From Tepidibacter hydrothermalis (GTDB lineage: Bacteria > Bacillota > Clostridia > Peptostreptococcales > Peptostreptococcaceae), in assembly GCF_029542625.1 (NCBI RefSeq), contig NZ_CP120733.1, forward strand, positions 744,001 to 808,000: 64,000 bases of DNA, written 5' to 3'. Every line of letters starts with the position of its first letter. Position 1 is the first letter of the stretch. The notes beneath the pieces were generated by a model. It worked only from the letters and a program-made list of their open reading frames with translations. It was not told the DNA's origin and did not search any database. Made by a program: the position numbers and the translations under genes. Of the stretch, positions 44,994 through 54,829 are shown one piece after another.

Positions 44994-46406
44994 ATGGAAA
45001 TTTGTATTTTATCAGAAGGTTCATATCCCTATATATCTGGAGGAGTTTCTTCGTGGATTAATCAACTAGTAAATGAGATGAATGATAAAACCTTTAAAAT
45101 AGTTTCAATAATGCCATCTAGAGAAAGTAATTTAGAATATAAATATAAAATACCATCTAATATTACTGAAATTAAAACTATATATTTAAATGATTATTTT
45201 TATTTAGAACCAAATAAAAAAAATAAAGAACCACAACTTAATAAAAAAGAATTAATAGAGGTAGAAAAGTTTTTCAGATTTGATAAAAATGTAGATTGGA
45301 ATTTAATTATAAATATAATATCAAATAAAAAAAGATTTGGAAATTGTGTAGAGTTTTTGCAAAGTAGGTTCTTTTGGAATATGATATTAAGATTTTATCA
45401 AGATAATTATAATAAAGAAGAATTTAATAAATTTTTTTGGACTATAAGGTCTATGTTTATACCTTTCATAAGTATAGTTCAAAGTGAACTTCCAAAAGCA
45501 GATATATATCATTCAGTATCTACTGGATATGCAGGTTTTTTAGGATTATTATGTAAAATTAAAAATAACAAACCATTTATTTTAACAGAGCACGGAATCT
45601 ATGCAAGAGAAAGAGAAGAAGAGATAATAAGAGCTAAGTGGGTTACAGGAATATATAAAAAAATATGGATAGATTTTTTTTACTTTATATCTATAGGCTC
45701 ATATAAAGGAGCAGATTCTGTTGTATCATTATTTGAAAGAAATAAAAATATACAACTTGAACTTGGAAGTAATAAGGAGAAAACTATAGTAATACCTAAT
45801 GGGGTAGATTTAAATAAATTCACTGCAGAACATGAAGAACATGAGGGGTTTAATATAGGAGCAATTTTAAGAATAGTGCCTATAAAAGATGTGAAAACTT
45901 TAATAAGAGCATTTAAATTAGTTAAATCTGAAATACCTAACGTTAAATTATATTTAATAGGACCATATGATGAAGATATGGAATATTATGAAGAATGTTT
46001 AAAATTAGTTAAAAACTTAGAACTTGAAGAAAATATAAAGTTTACAGGAAAAGTAGATATAAAAAAATATTTAAAAAGGTTAGATTTATTGATTTTAACA
46101 TCTATATCAGAGGGTCAGCCATTAGTTATACTTGAAGGTATGGCGTGTGAAATTCCATTTGTAGCAACAGATGTTGGATCATGCAAAGAACTTTTGGAAG
46201 GAAAAGAAGATGATAATATAGGACTGTCTGGAATAATAACTAGTCCTGTTTCTCCAAACGATACAGCAAATGCAATAATTAGATTGTTAAAAGATAAAAA
46301 GTTAAGAACACAGATGTCCCAAAATGGTAGAGAAAGAGTTGAAAAATATTATACAAATAGAATGTTTATAGAAAAATACAATGAAGTATATGAAAGTTTA
46401 AGGTGA
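44994..46406 (+). CDS. pelF: PelF-type GT4 glycosyltransferase
   Basis: The 470-residue soluble glycosyltransferase begins with ILSEGSYPYISGGVSSW, the distinctive N terminus of PelF. It has a HG(I/V)Y-type segment (TEHGIYAREREEE about 199-211), the IPNGVDLNKF nucleotide-sugar region and the C-terminal E-x7-E motif in EGQPLVILEGMACEIP (about 379-394). It polymerises the Pel chain from UDP-GalNAc in the cytoplasm. It follows the PelE-like gene by 15 bases with AGAGGAC. Confidence 0.92.
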   Translation: MEICILSEGSYPYISGGVSSWINQLVNEMNDKTFKIVSIMPSRESNLEYKYKIPSNITEIKTIYLNDYFYLEPNKKNKEPQLNKKELIEVEKFFRFDKNVDWNLIINIISNKKRFGNCVEFLQSRFFWNMILRFYQDNYNKEEFNKFFWTIRSMFIPFISIVQSELPKADIYHSVSTGYAGFLGLLCKIKNNKPFILTEHGIYAREREEEIIRAKWVTGIYKKIWIDFFYFISIGSYKGADSVVSLFERNKNIQLELGSNKEKTIVIPNGVDLNKFTAEHEEHEGFNIGAILRIVPIKDVKTLIRAFKLVKSEIPNVKLYLIGPYDEDMEYYEECLKLVKNLELEENIKFTGKVDIKKYLKRLDLLILTSISEGQPLVILEGMACEIPFVATDVGSCKELLEGKEDDNIGLSGIITSPVSPNDTANAIIRLLKDKKLRTQMSQNGRERVEKYYTNRMFIEKYNEVYESLR

Positions 46407-46410
46407 TTTT

Positions 46411-47880
46411 ATGGCGGGTATAGGATTTACTTTAAAAAAATTGTTTAAAGAAGAATTTTTTACTACAAGGTTAAAGGCGTATATGTATTCGTCAATAGTT
46501 GCGGCTGGGCCTTGGATAGCAGCAGTTTTGACTGTGAATATACTATTGTTTATGTCTGAGTATTATTTTGATGATATGTCTCAAAAAGATTTATTTATGG
46601 GAACAATAGTTTATAGTTTTGTATTTTCTCAAATAATAACTGCGCCATGGCAGCTGTTAATAACTAGATATATATCTGATAAATTATATGTTAAAGATTA
46701 TGATTACATCAAATCATCATTCACAGGTCTTAGCAGATTAGTATTTGTAATAACTTATATTGTAGGTTTTATTTATTATTACAAAAATCAATTGCCTTTA
46801 TATTATAAATTTATGTCACTTTCGTTATTTGTATTTATATCATTGATATGGATTATAATGGTTTATTTAAGTGCTATAAAGAACTATTCCATAATTTCAT
46901 ATGCTTATATAATTGGAGGTATAATTTCCATTATATTATCAGTCATATTTATTAATTATTCATTACAATTTAAAGAATATTCTATTGCAAGTGGGTTGCT
47001 TTTAGCATATTTGATTGGAATAATAGTTACTTATTCAATTTTATTATATAGTTTTTTATCAACTTTTTATGTTAGCAACAATAAGGAGTATGATTTTCTT
47101 AGATATTTAAGCAAGTTTTATAGCTTATTTTATATAGGTCTTTTTTACACATTAGGATTATGGATTGATGATATTTTGATGTGGTATTCTCCATTAGGAG
47201 TAGATATATATGAAACATATAAATATGCACCTCTTTATGATAATGCTGTATTTATAGCATACTTAACTGTTATACCTACAATGGTTCTTTTTATGGTATC
47301 TATCGAAACTGAATTCTATGATAAATATAAAAAGTACTATACGCTTTCAATGGAAAATGGAACATATGATGATATAGAAGTAGCAAGAAAGCAAATGGAG
47401 AAATCTGTATACAAACAAATGATATACACAATGGAGACTCAAACAATAATTTCTTTAACACTAATAGTCATTTCTGGAAAGATATTTTCATACTTAGGTA
47501 TACCTATAATAATAAGAGATATATTTAGAATAGCTGCTCTTGGAGCTTTATGTAATATATTTATATTAATAATAATTCTTATTTTACTTTATTTTGAATC
47601 AAGAAAGTTTGCATTAACCATAGCATCTTTATTTATGTTGTCTAATGCAATATTTACCTTATATTTTATACCAAAGGGTATTGAATTTTATGGATTTGGA
47701 TATTTTATGGGTTCATTTATAACTTTGGTTATAGCCATTGTAATAATGGTAAGATTCTTAAAAGATATAAATTACTATACATTTGGAAAACAACCGTTAT
47801 TTATTGCAGAAGAAAAGGGTATATTTGCAAGTATTGCAAATAATATAAATACTTTATCAAATGATATTGAGAATGAATAA
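46411..47880 (+). CDS. pelG: PelG membrane transporter of Pel polysaccharide
   Basis: The 489-residue protein has about twelve membrane spans and starts with AGIGFTLKKLFKEE, the characteristic N-terminal segment of PelG, a flippase of the MOP/Wzx superfamily. With PelD, PelE and PelF it forms the synthase-export complex that moves the polymer across the membrane. It begins 4 bases after pelF. Confidence 0.92.
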   Translation: MAGIGFTLKKLFKEEFFTTRLKAYMYSSIVAAGPWIAAVLTVNILLFMSEYYFDDMSQKDLFMGTIVYSFVFSQIITAPWQLLITRYISDKLYVKDYDYIKSSFTGLSRLVFVITYIVGFIYYYKNQLPLYYKFMSLSLFVFISLIWIIMVYLSAIKNYSIISYAYIIGGIISIILSVIFINYSLQFKEYSIASGLLLAYLIGIIVTYSILLYSFLSTFYVSNNKEYDFLRYLSKFYSLFYIGLFYTLGLWIDDILMWYSPLGVDIYETYKYAPLYDNAVFIAYLTVIPTMVLFMVSIETEFYDKYKKYYTLSMENGTYDDIEVARKQMEKSVYKQMIYTMETQTIISLTLIVISGKIFSYLGIPIIIRDIFRIAALGALCNIFILIIILILLYFESRKFALTIASLFMLSNAIFTLYFIPKGIEFYGFGYFMGSFITLVIAIVIMVRFLKDINYYTFGKQPLFIAEEKGIFASIANNINTLSNDIENE

Positions 47881-47940
47881 GTTGAGCATATTTCAGTTTA
47901 TTCGATTATTTGATAAGAAAAATATAAAAAGGTGAATAAT

Positions 47941-48798
47941 ATGGAGCATGGATATATGATTATATTTATAGTAATTATGGCATTAGTAGGAACATTTATT
48001 ATTCCAATCAATGAACCTATAAGTGCAAATTACAATATAAAGGAAGAAAAGAATATTTTAGAAGTTGAAAATAGTATACAAGATTTTATAATATATTATG
48101 GAGATATAAATGACAAGAAGATAAAGGAATTATCAAAGTATTCGCTTGTAATAATAGAACCTAGAAATATAACAAAAAATCAAGTTATTACTTTGAAAAA
48201 TCTAGGAGTAAAAGTTTTAGGCTATATGTCTGTTGTTGAGCAGAATGAGAATAATATAGAATTTGTAGGGCTGAAAGATTCTTGGTTTTATAAGCCTTAC
48301 AATGAAAAAATCAAAATTTATAAATGGCAATCTTGGTATATGGATATAAGAAAAAAAGGTTATCAAAATTTTCTTTTAGAACAACTATATTTGCATATTG
48401 TTGATAAAAACTTAGATGGTGTATTTTTAGATACGGTTGGGGATATAGATGATTCTAATTGGCGTGAAAATGATAAAAAAGGTATGAGGGAGAATTATGA
48501 AAAATTTTTACTTAGAATAAAAAATAATTATAAGGATTTAGAAATTGTTCAAAACTGGGGATTTGAAACTGCAAAAAATTACTCCGCAAAACACATAAAT
48601 GGTATAATGTGGGAAGGTTTTTCGTTTGATCTTTTAAAAAATGACGAATGGTCTCAAAATAGAATTAAAGATATTAAAGATATGGATATAGATCTTTATA
48701 TTGTAACACCTAAAAAAGAAAATATAAATAAAAATATATTAAACAATAAATTATATGTGCATTTTAGAAACAGTGATATTTATGATACTACTGAATAA
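47941..48798 (+). CDS. PelA-type glycoside hydrolase (GH114-like), separate protein
   Basis: The product of about 285 residues has an N-terminal membrane anchor or uncleaved signal (about 5-22) and a TIM-barrel of the GH114/TM1410 family. Conserved pieces are IIEPRNIT, VLGYMSV, WYMDIRKKGYQ, the active-site segment DGVFLDTVGDID (about 160-171), IVQNWGFE and MWEGFS. In PelA this domain is an endo-alpha-1,4-galactosaminidase. ATG 47941 fits the AAAAGGTG site; a GTG at 47932 is also in frame. It ends the operon before a terminator. Separation from the deacetylase gives two proteins where Proteobacteria have one. Confidence 0.85.
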   Translation: MEHGYMIIFIVIMALVGTFIIPINEPISANYNIKEEKNILEVENSIQDFIIYYGDINDKKIKELSKYSLVIIEPRNITKNQVITLKNLGVKVLGYMSVVEQNENNIEFVGLKDSWFYKPYNEKIKIYKWQSWYMDIRKKGYQNFLLEQLYLHIVDKNLDGVFLDTVGDIDDSNWRENDKKGMRENYEKFLLRIKNNYKDLEIVQNWGFETAKNYSAKHINGIMWEGFSFDLLKNDEWSQNRIKDIKDMDIDLYIVTPKKENINKNILNNKLYVHFRNSDIYDTTE

Positions 48799-48809
48799 AT
48801 ATATATAAA

Positions 48810-48834
48810 AATAGAGGCTGATGCCTCTATTTTT
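48810..48834 (+). terminator. terminator of the Pel operon
   Basis: AATAGAGGC pairs with GCCTCTATT across a TGAT loop, followed by a T-run. Confidence 0.92.
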
Positions 48835-48983
48835 GATTATATAAATAATCAAATTTATGCAAATTAACACAAAATATTAGTTATAATAATATAGGCTGAT
48901 CTTTTGATATACATACGATTTAAAATGTTATATCATAAATAGAATGATAGGTTTATTATAAAAAAGGAGCAGAATATAAAAAT

Positions 48984-49673
48984 ATGGAAGATAAAATATT
49001 AATAGTAGACGATGAAAAAACTATTGCTCATGCAATTTCTTATGGATTTAAAAGAGAAGGATATATTGTTGAAGTAGCATATGATGGAATTGAAGCATTA
49101 GAGAAGATATCAATATTTCAACCGAATTTGATTATTTTAGATATCATGATGTCAAAGATGAATGGGTTTGAGGTATGTAAAAAAGTAAGCAACAGAGATG
49201 ATATAGGTATTATTCTAGTAACGGCTAAAGATGATATTGTGGATAAGGTATTGGGATTAGAACTTGGAGCGGATGATTACATAACTAAGCCTTTTGATAT
49301 AAGAGAAGTAATAGCAAGAAGTAAATCATTATTAAGAAGGCTACAAAAGACTTCTAATAAACCTGAAGTTAATGAAATCATAATTAAAAATTTAAGAGTC
49401 ATTCCAAAATACAGAAAAGTAATAATTGAAGATAAATGCTTAGAATTAAAACCAAAAGAATTTGATTTGTTGGTTATTTTATTATCCAATCTAGAAAGAG
49501 TATATACAAGAGAAGAATTGTTAGATTTAGTTTGGGGAATGGAGTATATAGGTGGGACTCGTACAGTAGATATTCATATTCAAAGATTGAGAAAAAAGCT
49601 AGGTTCTGAATATCAAAATATAATAAAAACAATATTTGGAGTAGGGTATAAGGCAACCGGTGATTTTGAATGA
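48984..49673 (+). CDS. OmpR/PhoB-family response regulator
   Basis: This 229-residue regulator has the receiver Asp pair (VDDE), the phosphorylation site in LIILDIMMSKMNG (about 52) and KPFD. A winged-helix effector (about 130-227) follows, with LKPKEFDLL and GVGYK near the end. Its stop overlaps the start of the following histidine kinase gene (ATGA), so the two are translated together. Confidence 0.93.
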   Translation: MEDKILIVDDEKTIAHAISYGFKREGYIVEVAYDGIEALEKISIFQPNLIILDIMMSKMNGFEVCKKVSNRDDIGIILVTAKDDIVDKVLGLELGADDYITKPFDIREVIARSKSLLRRLQKTSNKPEVNEIIIKNLRVIPKYRKVIIEDKCLELKPKEFDLLVILLSNLERVYTREELLDLVWGMEYIGGTRTVDIHIQRLRKKLGSEYQNIIKTIFGVGYKATGDFE

Positions 49674-51124
49674 AGATAAGTATTAGGACGAAATTAAGTG
49701 TTTTTTTGGCTATATTGTTACTTTTAACAGTATGTATGTTAAGTATATTTGTGCTTCGTGGAATAAAGAAAAATCAACAAAGAGAACAAGAATCATATAT
49801 AGCGCAACAAGCCAAGGTTGCCAATATGTATATAAGAGATTTTTATTATGCAAAAAATCCAAATGATATAAATGAATTTTTACAAAATAATAGTGCCAAT
49901 ATTGCAAAACAATTGGATCGTATGATGGGTATGAATGTTGCAATATATGATATGTCAGGAAATGAAATAGGAAATTCATTACTTTTTTCTAGTAAAATGG
50001 ATACAGAGGATATTTTATCGTATGCATTAAAGGATAATATATCGTATCAAATTATAGGAGATACAATGGATTATATGTCACCTCTATACGATATAAATGG
50101 GCAGATTGGTGTTATTAGGTTTCAGTATTCTTTAAAAAAATATATTGATTTTTACAAACAAGTAACAAGGCTTTTTATTAGTATTGGAATCATTGTATTT
50201 GTATTGAGTTTTATAAGTGGATATTATTATTTTGATAAATTTGTAAAGCTTATTTTGGTGTTAAAGAAAGATGTAGATACAATTAGAATTGGAAATTATA
50301 ATTGTATTGTTCCTATTAAAAGAAATGATGAAATTGGAGACTTGAGTAACGGAATTTATTATATGAACAATCAAATTAGAAAAAATATTTATGAAATGGA
50401 AGACGAACAGAGTAAGCTAAGGTTAGCAGTACAAAAACTTAGAGCACTAGAAAAACAGCAGAAAACTTTTATTGGGAATATTACACATGAATTTAAAACT
50501 CCATTAACAGGCATTAAAGCTTATATTGATTTATTAAATATATATGAAGATGATCCTAATTTAATAAAAGAAGCAAGATCTAATATAGAAAAAGAAGCAG
50601 ATAGGCTTTATGAATTGGTGAATAAAGTACTGCATTTATCCTCTCAAGAAAAATACGATTTTGAACTTCAGTCAGAAAAAATAGAAATAAAAGAACTGAT
50701 AGAAGATGTTTGTAATAGAATGAGAGGAAAAGCACAAAAATTTAATATAAGTTTGGATATAAAGTTAGTAGAATCAGTTATTTTAGGAGATAAGGAAAGT
50801 TTGATGCATATTTTTATAAATCTTATTGATAATGCAATAAAATACAATATGCCTGAAGGATATGTTTTTATCACGAATTACATTGAAAAAGAGAAAGTTT
50901 ATATAGAAATATACAATACAGGAAATACAATACCTAAAGAAGACAGAGAAAAAGTGTTTGATTCATTTTATACAGTAGATAAGAATAGATCTAAAGAAAA
51001 CAGTGGAACAGGATTGGGACTTGCTATTGTAAAAGAACTAGTAGAAAAGCAAAGAGGCACTATTTCTATAATAGATACAAGATCAGAAGGGACAACTGTT
51101 CTAGTATCTTTTCCTCTGCTCTAA
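49670..51124 (+). CDS. membrane sensor histidine kinase
   Basis: The 484-residue kinase has membrane spans at about 10-28 and 167-187 around an extracytoplasmic sensor region. A HAMP region (about 188-240) follows, then a HisKA helix with NITHEFKTPLTG (His about 272), and an HATPase domain with N-box INLIDNAIKYN and GTGLGLAIVKEL. It overlaps the response regulator gene and precedes two lipoprotein genes that may belong to its signalling or regulon (inference). Confidence 0.93.
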   Translation: MKISIRTKLSVFLAILLLLTVCMLSIFVLRGIKKNQQREQESYIAQQAKVANMYIRDFYYAKNPNDINEFLQNNSANIAKQLDRMMGMNVAIYDMSGNEIGNSLLFSSKMDTEDILSYALKDNISYQIIGDTMDYMSPLYDINGQIGVIRFQYSLKKYIDFYKQVTRLFISIGIIVFVLSFISGYYYFDKFVKLILVLKKDVDTIRIGNYNCIVPIKRNDEIGDLSNGIYYMNNQIRKNIYEMEDEQSKLRLAVQKLRALEKQQKTFIGNITHEFKTPLTGIKAYIDLLNIYEDDPNLIKEARSNIEKEADRLYELVNKVLHLSSQEKYDFELQSEKIEIKELIEDVCNRMRGKAQKFNISLDIKLVESVILGDKESLMHIFINLIDNAIKYNMPEGYVFITNYIEKEKVYIEIYNTGNTIPKEDREKVFDSFYTVDKNRSKENSGTGLGLAIVKELVEKQRGTISIIDTRSEGTTVLVSFPLL

Positions 51125-51227
51125 AAAGTTTACACTTTGGAAACAAATTTATATATTTTAGAAATATTTATTTTGTATAATTACCTTAGTTAATCAAATA
51201 TGTAATTATAGGAAAGAGGTAGAAATT

Positions 51228-51794
51228 ATGAAAAAAATAATAACTATGGGAATTGTTTTAGTATTAGGATTATCAATGATAGCATGTACGAATAAGGATG
51301 AAAGTAGCATGTCTCAGGAAGAAATAAAGCAAGAAAGTAGCATAGAGAAAGAAGGTACAAAGCAGGATATTACATCAGATTCAGAAGTATCTAAGAAAGA
51401 GAATGTGACTAAAGAAGATGAAAAAAATTCTCTTGAAAAGTATATAAAGTTAATTGGGTTAAGTAGAGAAGAAATTATTGATGCCATAGGAGAAGAACCT
51501 AATGTTGTTGATGAAGGTGGATTAGAGTTTTTAAGTGAGGATATTAGAGTTTGGTTTGGAGAAGATGGCAAAAGTGTAAATGAAATTGCTATTTATAACA
51601 GTGATATTGACTTTAATGGAGCGAGCGTTGGTGGAAAAATCGATGATTTTAAAAATATTTTTGGAAAACCTGTACTAGAGGACAATGTATCTGGATACAG
51701 TAACTTTGATTATAAAGGTCTTGTTCTAAGCATAGCATATGATCCTAGTACAGATAAAGTTGTTGGTGCAAGTTTGATTAAGGAATGGAAATAG
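51228..51794 (+). CDS. lipoprotein, BamE/DUF4309-like C-terminal domain
   Basis: A lipoprotein signal (lipobox MIAC, Cys about residue 20) is followed by an acidic, Ser/Glu-rich linker (about 22-65) and a compact domain (about 70-188). The domain has the pattern LSREEIIDAIGEEP, then a beta segment with VWFGEDGKS and GGKIDDFKNIFGKP, which recalls the helix-helix-sheet fold of DUF4309 and BamE proteins. It would be anchored on the outer face of the membrane. The family call is tentative. AAGAGG precedes the ATG. Confidence 0.65.
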   Translation: MKKIITMGIVLVLGLSMIACTNKDESSMSQEEIKQESSIEKEGTKQDITSDSEVSKKENVTKEDEKNSLEKYIKLIGLSREEIIDAIGEEPNVVDEGGLEFLSEDIRVWFGEDGKSVNEIAIYNSDIDFNGASVGGKIDDFKNIFGKPVLEDNVSGYSNFDYKGLVLSIAYDPSTDKVVGASLIKEWK

Positions 51795-51833
51795 TCTTAA
51801 AAACATTATATAAAGAATATATAATTAAAAATC

Positions 51834-51861
51834 AGAGGGAATACAAACCTCTGTTTTTTTA
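51834..51861 (+). terminator. intrinsic terminator
   Basis: CAGAGG pairs with CCTCTG and is followed by seven T residues. Confidence 0.85.
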
Positions 51862-51890
51862 ACGCTAAATTAAAGAAGGTGATATAGAAT

Positions 51891-52976
51891 ATGAAAAAAA
51901 GAAAATTATCAATATATCTAGTCCTAATAAGTACTTTACTTCTATTTGTTGGATGTACAAAAGATCTTGAAACAGACCGTGAAATTATTAAAAAAGAAAA
52001 TAAAGAAATAACTGTTATAGCAGATACTAATTATACTGTAGGAAAAGATATTGTTGAAAAAATTAATGTATATGAAGGATTAAAAGGATATGATTGGGTA
52101 GAGAATGATAAAATAATTGGAATAAAAGAGAATGAAAACAATAAACTTGAAAAATTAGTTTATGATGTAAAAGATATTTTGAATTTTATAAAAAAGGAAT
52201 TTACTACTGAAAATTTACCATATCAATATATTAATGTTTCACCGGATAAAAAGCATATATTTTTCGTAGATTCCGCTAGACATATACGTTATATTATAGA
52301 CTTAAACGGCAATATAAAGGCTAAGGCTGAAGGACCTTATATTGGGGAATTAGGAGAGGCTATATGGATTAATAATAAAGAATTAATAATGCCATACAAA
52401 GGAACAGGGTTCTATATTATAAATTTAGGTGGAAAAGAAATAAAGATAGAAGATGTGGAAGATAAAGAATATATATATAAAGCTGTAAAAGTTGGAAACA
52501 AAATATATTATAGTACGCAAATTGAATTAGAAAGAAAGATGAAAGTATATAATATAAGCACAAAAGAAACAAAATTATTTATTGAAGATAGGGTTGTAGA
52601 CTTTCATTTATCTCCAAAAGACAATCAATTTGTTATTGAAACACATAATCTAAATAAAGATAAGACAACTGTTTCATTAGTAGATTTAGAAGGAAAAAAT
52701 AAAGATGCTGTAGCTGAAGGAAGAATGATATATGGAACTAGTTGGTCACCTGATGGATCAAAACTTGCATATATTCTAAATTCACGAGGAGAAGAGGATG
52801 AGGGACTTTTTATAATTGATATTGAAAAAAAGAAAAAGAATCAAGTATCTACAACATATTTAGATTTAGAAAATCACATTAAATGGAGTCCTTCAGGTAA
52901 TAAAATTATGATTAGTAATTCAGAAGTAAAAGATAGTAAATGGGTTGATAAAACAAATGTAATTAATTTAAAATAA
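51891..52976 (+). CDS. lipoprotein with TolB/WD40-like beta-propeller
   Basis: A lipobox LFVGC (Cys about residue 22) is followed by a propeller-like region of about 300 residues. Blade motifs of the TolB/PD40 type are visible: VSPDKKHIFFVDS, LSPKDNQFVIE, WSPDGSKLAYIL, WSPSGNKIMIS. It is a membrane-anchored exported protein. The function of such propellers in Clostridia is not settled; binding or scaffolding is likely. It lies 30 bases downstream of the previous lipoprotein's terminator. Confidence 0.75.
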   Translation: MKKRKLSIYLVLISTLLLFVGCTKDLETDREIIKKENKEITVIADTNYTVGKDIVEKINVYEGLKGYDWVENDKIIGIKENENNKLEKLVYDVKDILNFIKKEFTTENLPYQYINVSPDKKHIFFVDSARHIRYIIDLNGNIKAKAEGPYIGELGEAIWINNKELIMPYKGTGFYIINLGGKEIKIEDVEDKEYIYKAVKVGNKIYYSTQIELERKMKVYNISTKETKLFIEDRVVDFHLSPKDNQFVIETHNLNKDKTTVSLVDLEGKNKDAVAEGRMIYGTSWSPDGSKLAYILNSRGEEDEGLFIIDIEKKKKNQVSTTYLDLENHIKWSPSGNKIMISNSEVKDSKWVDKTNVINLK

Positions 52977-53050
52977 AATTCGAGTTACACTAATGTATAG
53001 CTCATATTGCAAACGGGTCTTAATGAATATGTTCAAATATGAGATAAAGA

Positions 53051-53076
53051 AGATAGGGATAATTCCCTATCTTTTT
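53051..53076 (+). terminator. intrinsic terminator
   Basis: AGATAGGGA pairs with TCCCTATCT and is followed by TTTTT. Confidence 0.85.
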
Positions 53077-53243
53077 GAATTTAAGTAAAGAGTATAAATT
53101 TAAATTTATAGATAATATTAATAAGTAAATAAAAATAATTATATTTTAATTATTATAGAAAAAGCTTGATTTATACATCATAATATTGTAATTTATAGAT
53201 ATAAATAATCAAAGAATATAAATAAAAAAGAGGTAATTGACTA

Positions 53244-53573
53244 ATGGATAAATTATATACAAAAGAGATTATTGATAATTTGATAAAAGAAAACGATATG
53301 GTTTTGGTTTATTTTGGAAATAAAGGATGTGGTGTATGTAACATACTTAAGCCTAGAGTGCGTGAAAGATTAAAATCATATCCTAAGATAAAATTAGTAG
53401 AAATAGATGTAGATAAAAATTTAGAAGCAGCAGCTCAGTTTAATATTTTTACTATACCAGCTATTCTTATATTTATTAAAGGTAAGGAATCAATAAGACA
53501 AGCTAGATATATTAATTTAGAAAAAATTGAATATAGTATAAAAAGATATTATGAATTATTTCATAATGAGTAG
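53244..53573 (+). CDS. thioredoxin-like protein
   Basis: The 109-residue thioredoxin-fold protein has the redox pair in GCGVCNILKPR (CGVC, about residues 30-33, instead of the usual CGPC) and the cis-Pro segment FTIPAIL. There is no signal peptide, so it is cytoplasmic. The CGVC site is typical of thioredoxin-like proteins in Clostridia and may have a different redox potential. It stands alone with a weak ribosome binding site (AGAGG). Confidence 0.85.
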   Translation: MDKLYTKEIIDNLIKENDMVLVYFGNKGCGVCNILKPRVRERLKSYPKIKLVEIDVDKNLEAAAQFNIFTIPAILIFIKGKESIRQARYINLEKIEYSIKRYYELFHNE

Positions 53574-53833
53574 GAAATTAATATAATTCATATTTAAAGT
53601 AAGCAATTAATGTGAAAAAGTTAATTTTATTTTTAACCTCAATTTGTTTTTGTATATTGATTACATAACTGAATCTCAAAGGTTAATCTGATATAGTTAC
53701 AATTTGCTATTTAGATATATTTAATCTTAGAGATTGTTTATAAAGATAAGGTTTTCCATTTATGCTGAAATATATAATCATATAAAAAATATGTTATAAT
53801 AAGTAGAAATTACAGGAAAAGGAGAAAATTAAG

Positions 53834-54778
53834 ATGGATAACCTTATAAATAATTGGAATGAGATAAATAGTCAAAAAAAAGTATGGGATAATATTGTAG
53901 CTGAGGACAATAAATTTTACTATGAACTTGAAGGAGAGAAAATATTTTTAAGTAGTTTTGAAGATAATGATCTTCCAAAATCTCAATACGAACTTACAGC
54001 TTTAGGAGATATGCTTACAAAGCTTAGTTCCTGTGCTAATATAATGTGCAAAAGACCTGGAACGGAAGAGGTTACTTTTTATTGTCATTTAAGCCAGCCG
54101 CATGGAGGTTGGTTAAATAAAGTAGTAGATAAAAAAATGCTTGAAAAAGTTGCACCTCCTATTAACTGGAGAAGAGATGTTGTTATTGAGTTTGTAAACA
54201 ATGCTGTACATAATTATGTATTTAATATTAAAGAAGGTTTTGCAGCTATAGATATAGGATGTGGAGGCGGATTTGATAGCCTTGAGGTTGAAAGAATAAT
54301 GAGAGGTATTCATAGTGATTTAGATTACAAAATAGTTAATGTAGATATAGATGAAAAGTGGCTTAAAAATAATGAAAATTTAAGTTTGAAAATGTTTGGT
54401 AAAGATACTAATATAAGTAGATACAATATGTCTGTATTCGATTATTTTGATGAAAAAAATTACAAGAATGACTTTGAAAATTTCGATAACTTAATAGTAT
54501 TATGTAATGGATTTGCAGAGTTTTTTGATGATGATAATTTAACAAAACTATATAAGGGAATATACGAACTTACAAAAGGGTTCAAAGGAAAAATTGATAT
54601 TGTACTGCCATTTTCAGTGAAGGATGAAAAGCAAGAAAAAATAGGACATAGAATTGGTTTTAAATATAGAACTAAGTCGAGAGAGTATATGTTAGATTTA
54701 GTTAAAGATATATTTGAAGAGTTTGAAGTTGATTTTGAAGAAAAACATAGTCAAATAGTCCTTAAACTAAAAAAGTAA
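53834..54778 (+). CDS. class I SAM-dependent methyltransferase, unknown substrate
   Basis: The 314-residue protein has an N-terminal helical region (about 1-135) with a cluster of Cys and His residues (SSCANIMCKRPG, YCHLSQPHGGW). A Rossmann methyltransferase domain follows, with motif I AIDIGCGGGFDS (about 136-147), an acidic motif II VNVDIDE and motif IV-like LIVLCNGFAEFF. Substrate and pathway are not recognisable. A TATAAT lies 34 bases upstream of the start and AAAGGAG precedes it. Confidence 0.75.
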   Translation: MDNLINNWNEINSQKKVWDNIVAEDNKFYYELEGEKIFLSSFEDNDLPKSQYELTALGDMLTKLSSCANIMCKRPGTEEVTFYCHLSQPHGGWLNKVVDKKMLEKVAPPINWRRDVVIEFVNNAVHNYVFNIKEGFAAIDIGCGGGFDSLEVERIMRGIHSDLDYKIVNVDIDEKWLKNNENLSLKMFGKDTNISRYNMSVFDYFDEKNYKNDFENFDNLIVLCNGFAEFFDDDNLTKLYKGIYELTKGFKGKIDIVLPFSVKDEKQEKIGHRIGFKYRTKSREYMLDLVKDIFEEFEVDFEEKHSQIVLKLKK

Positions 54779-54829
54779 ATATAATGTGTGGTATAATTAT
54801 TGGATATAATGGCACAGGAGAGATGAAAT

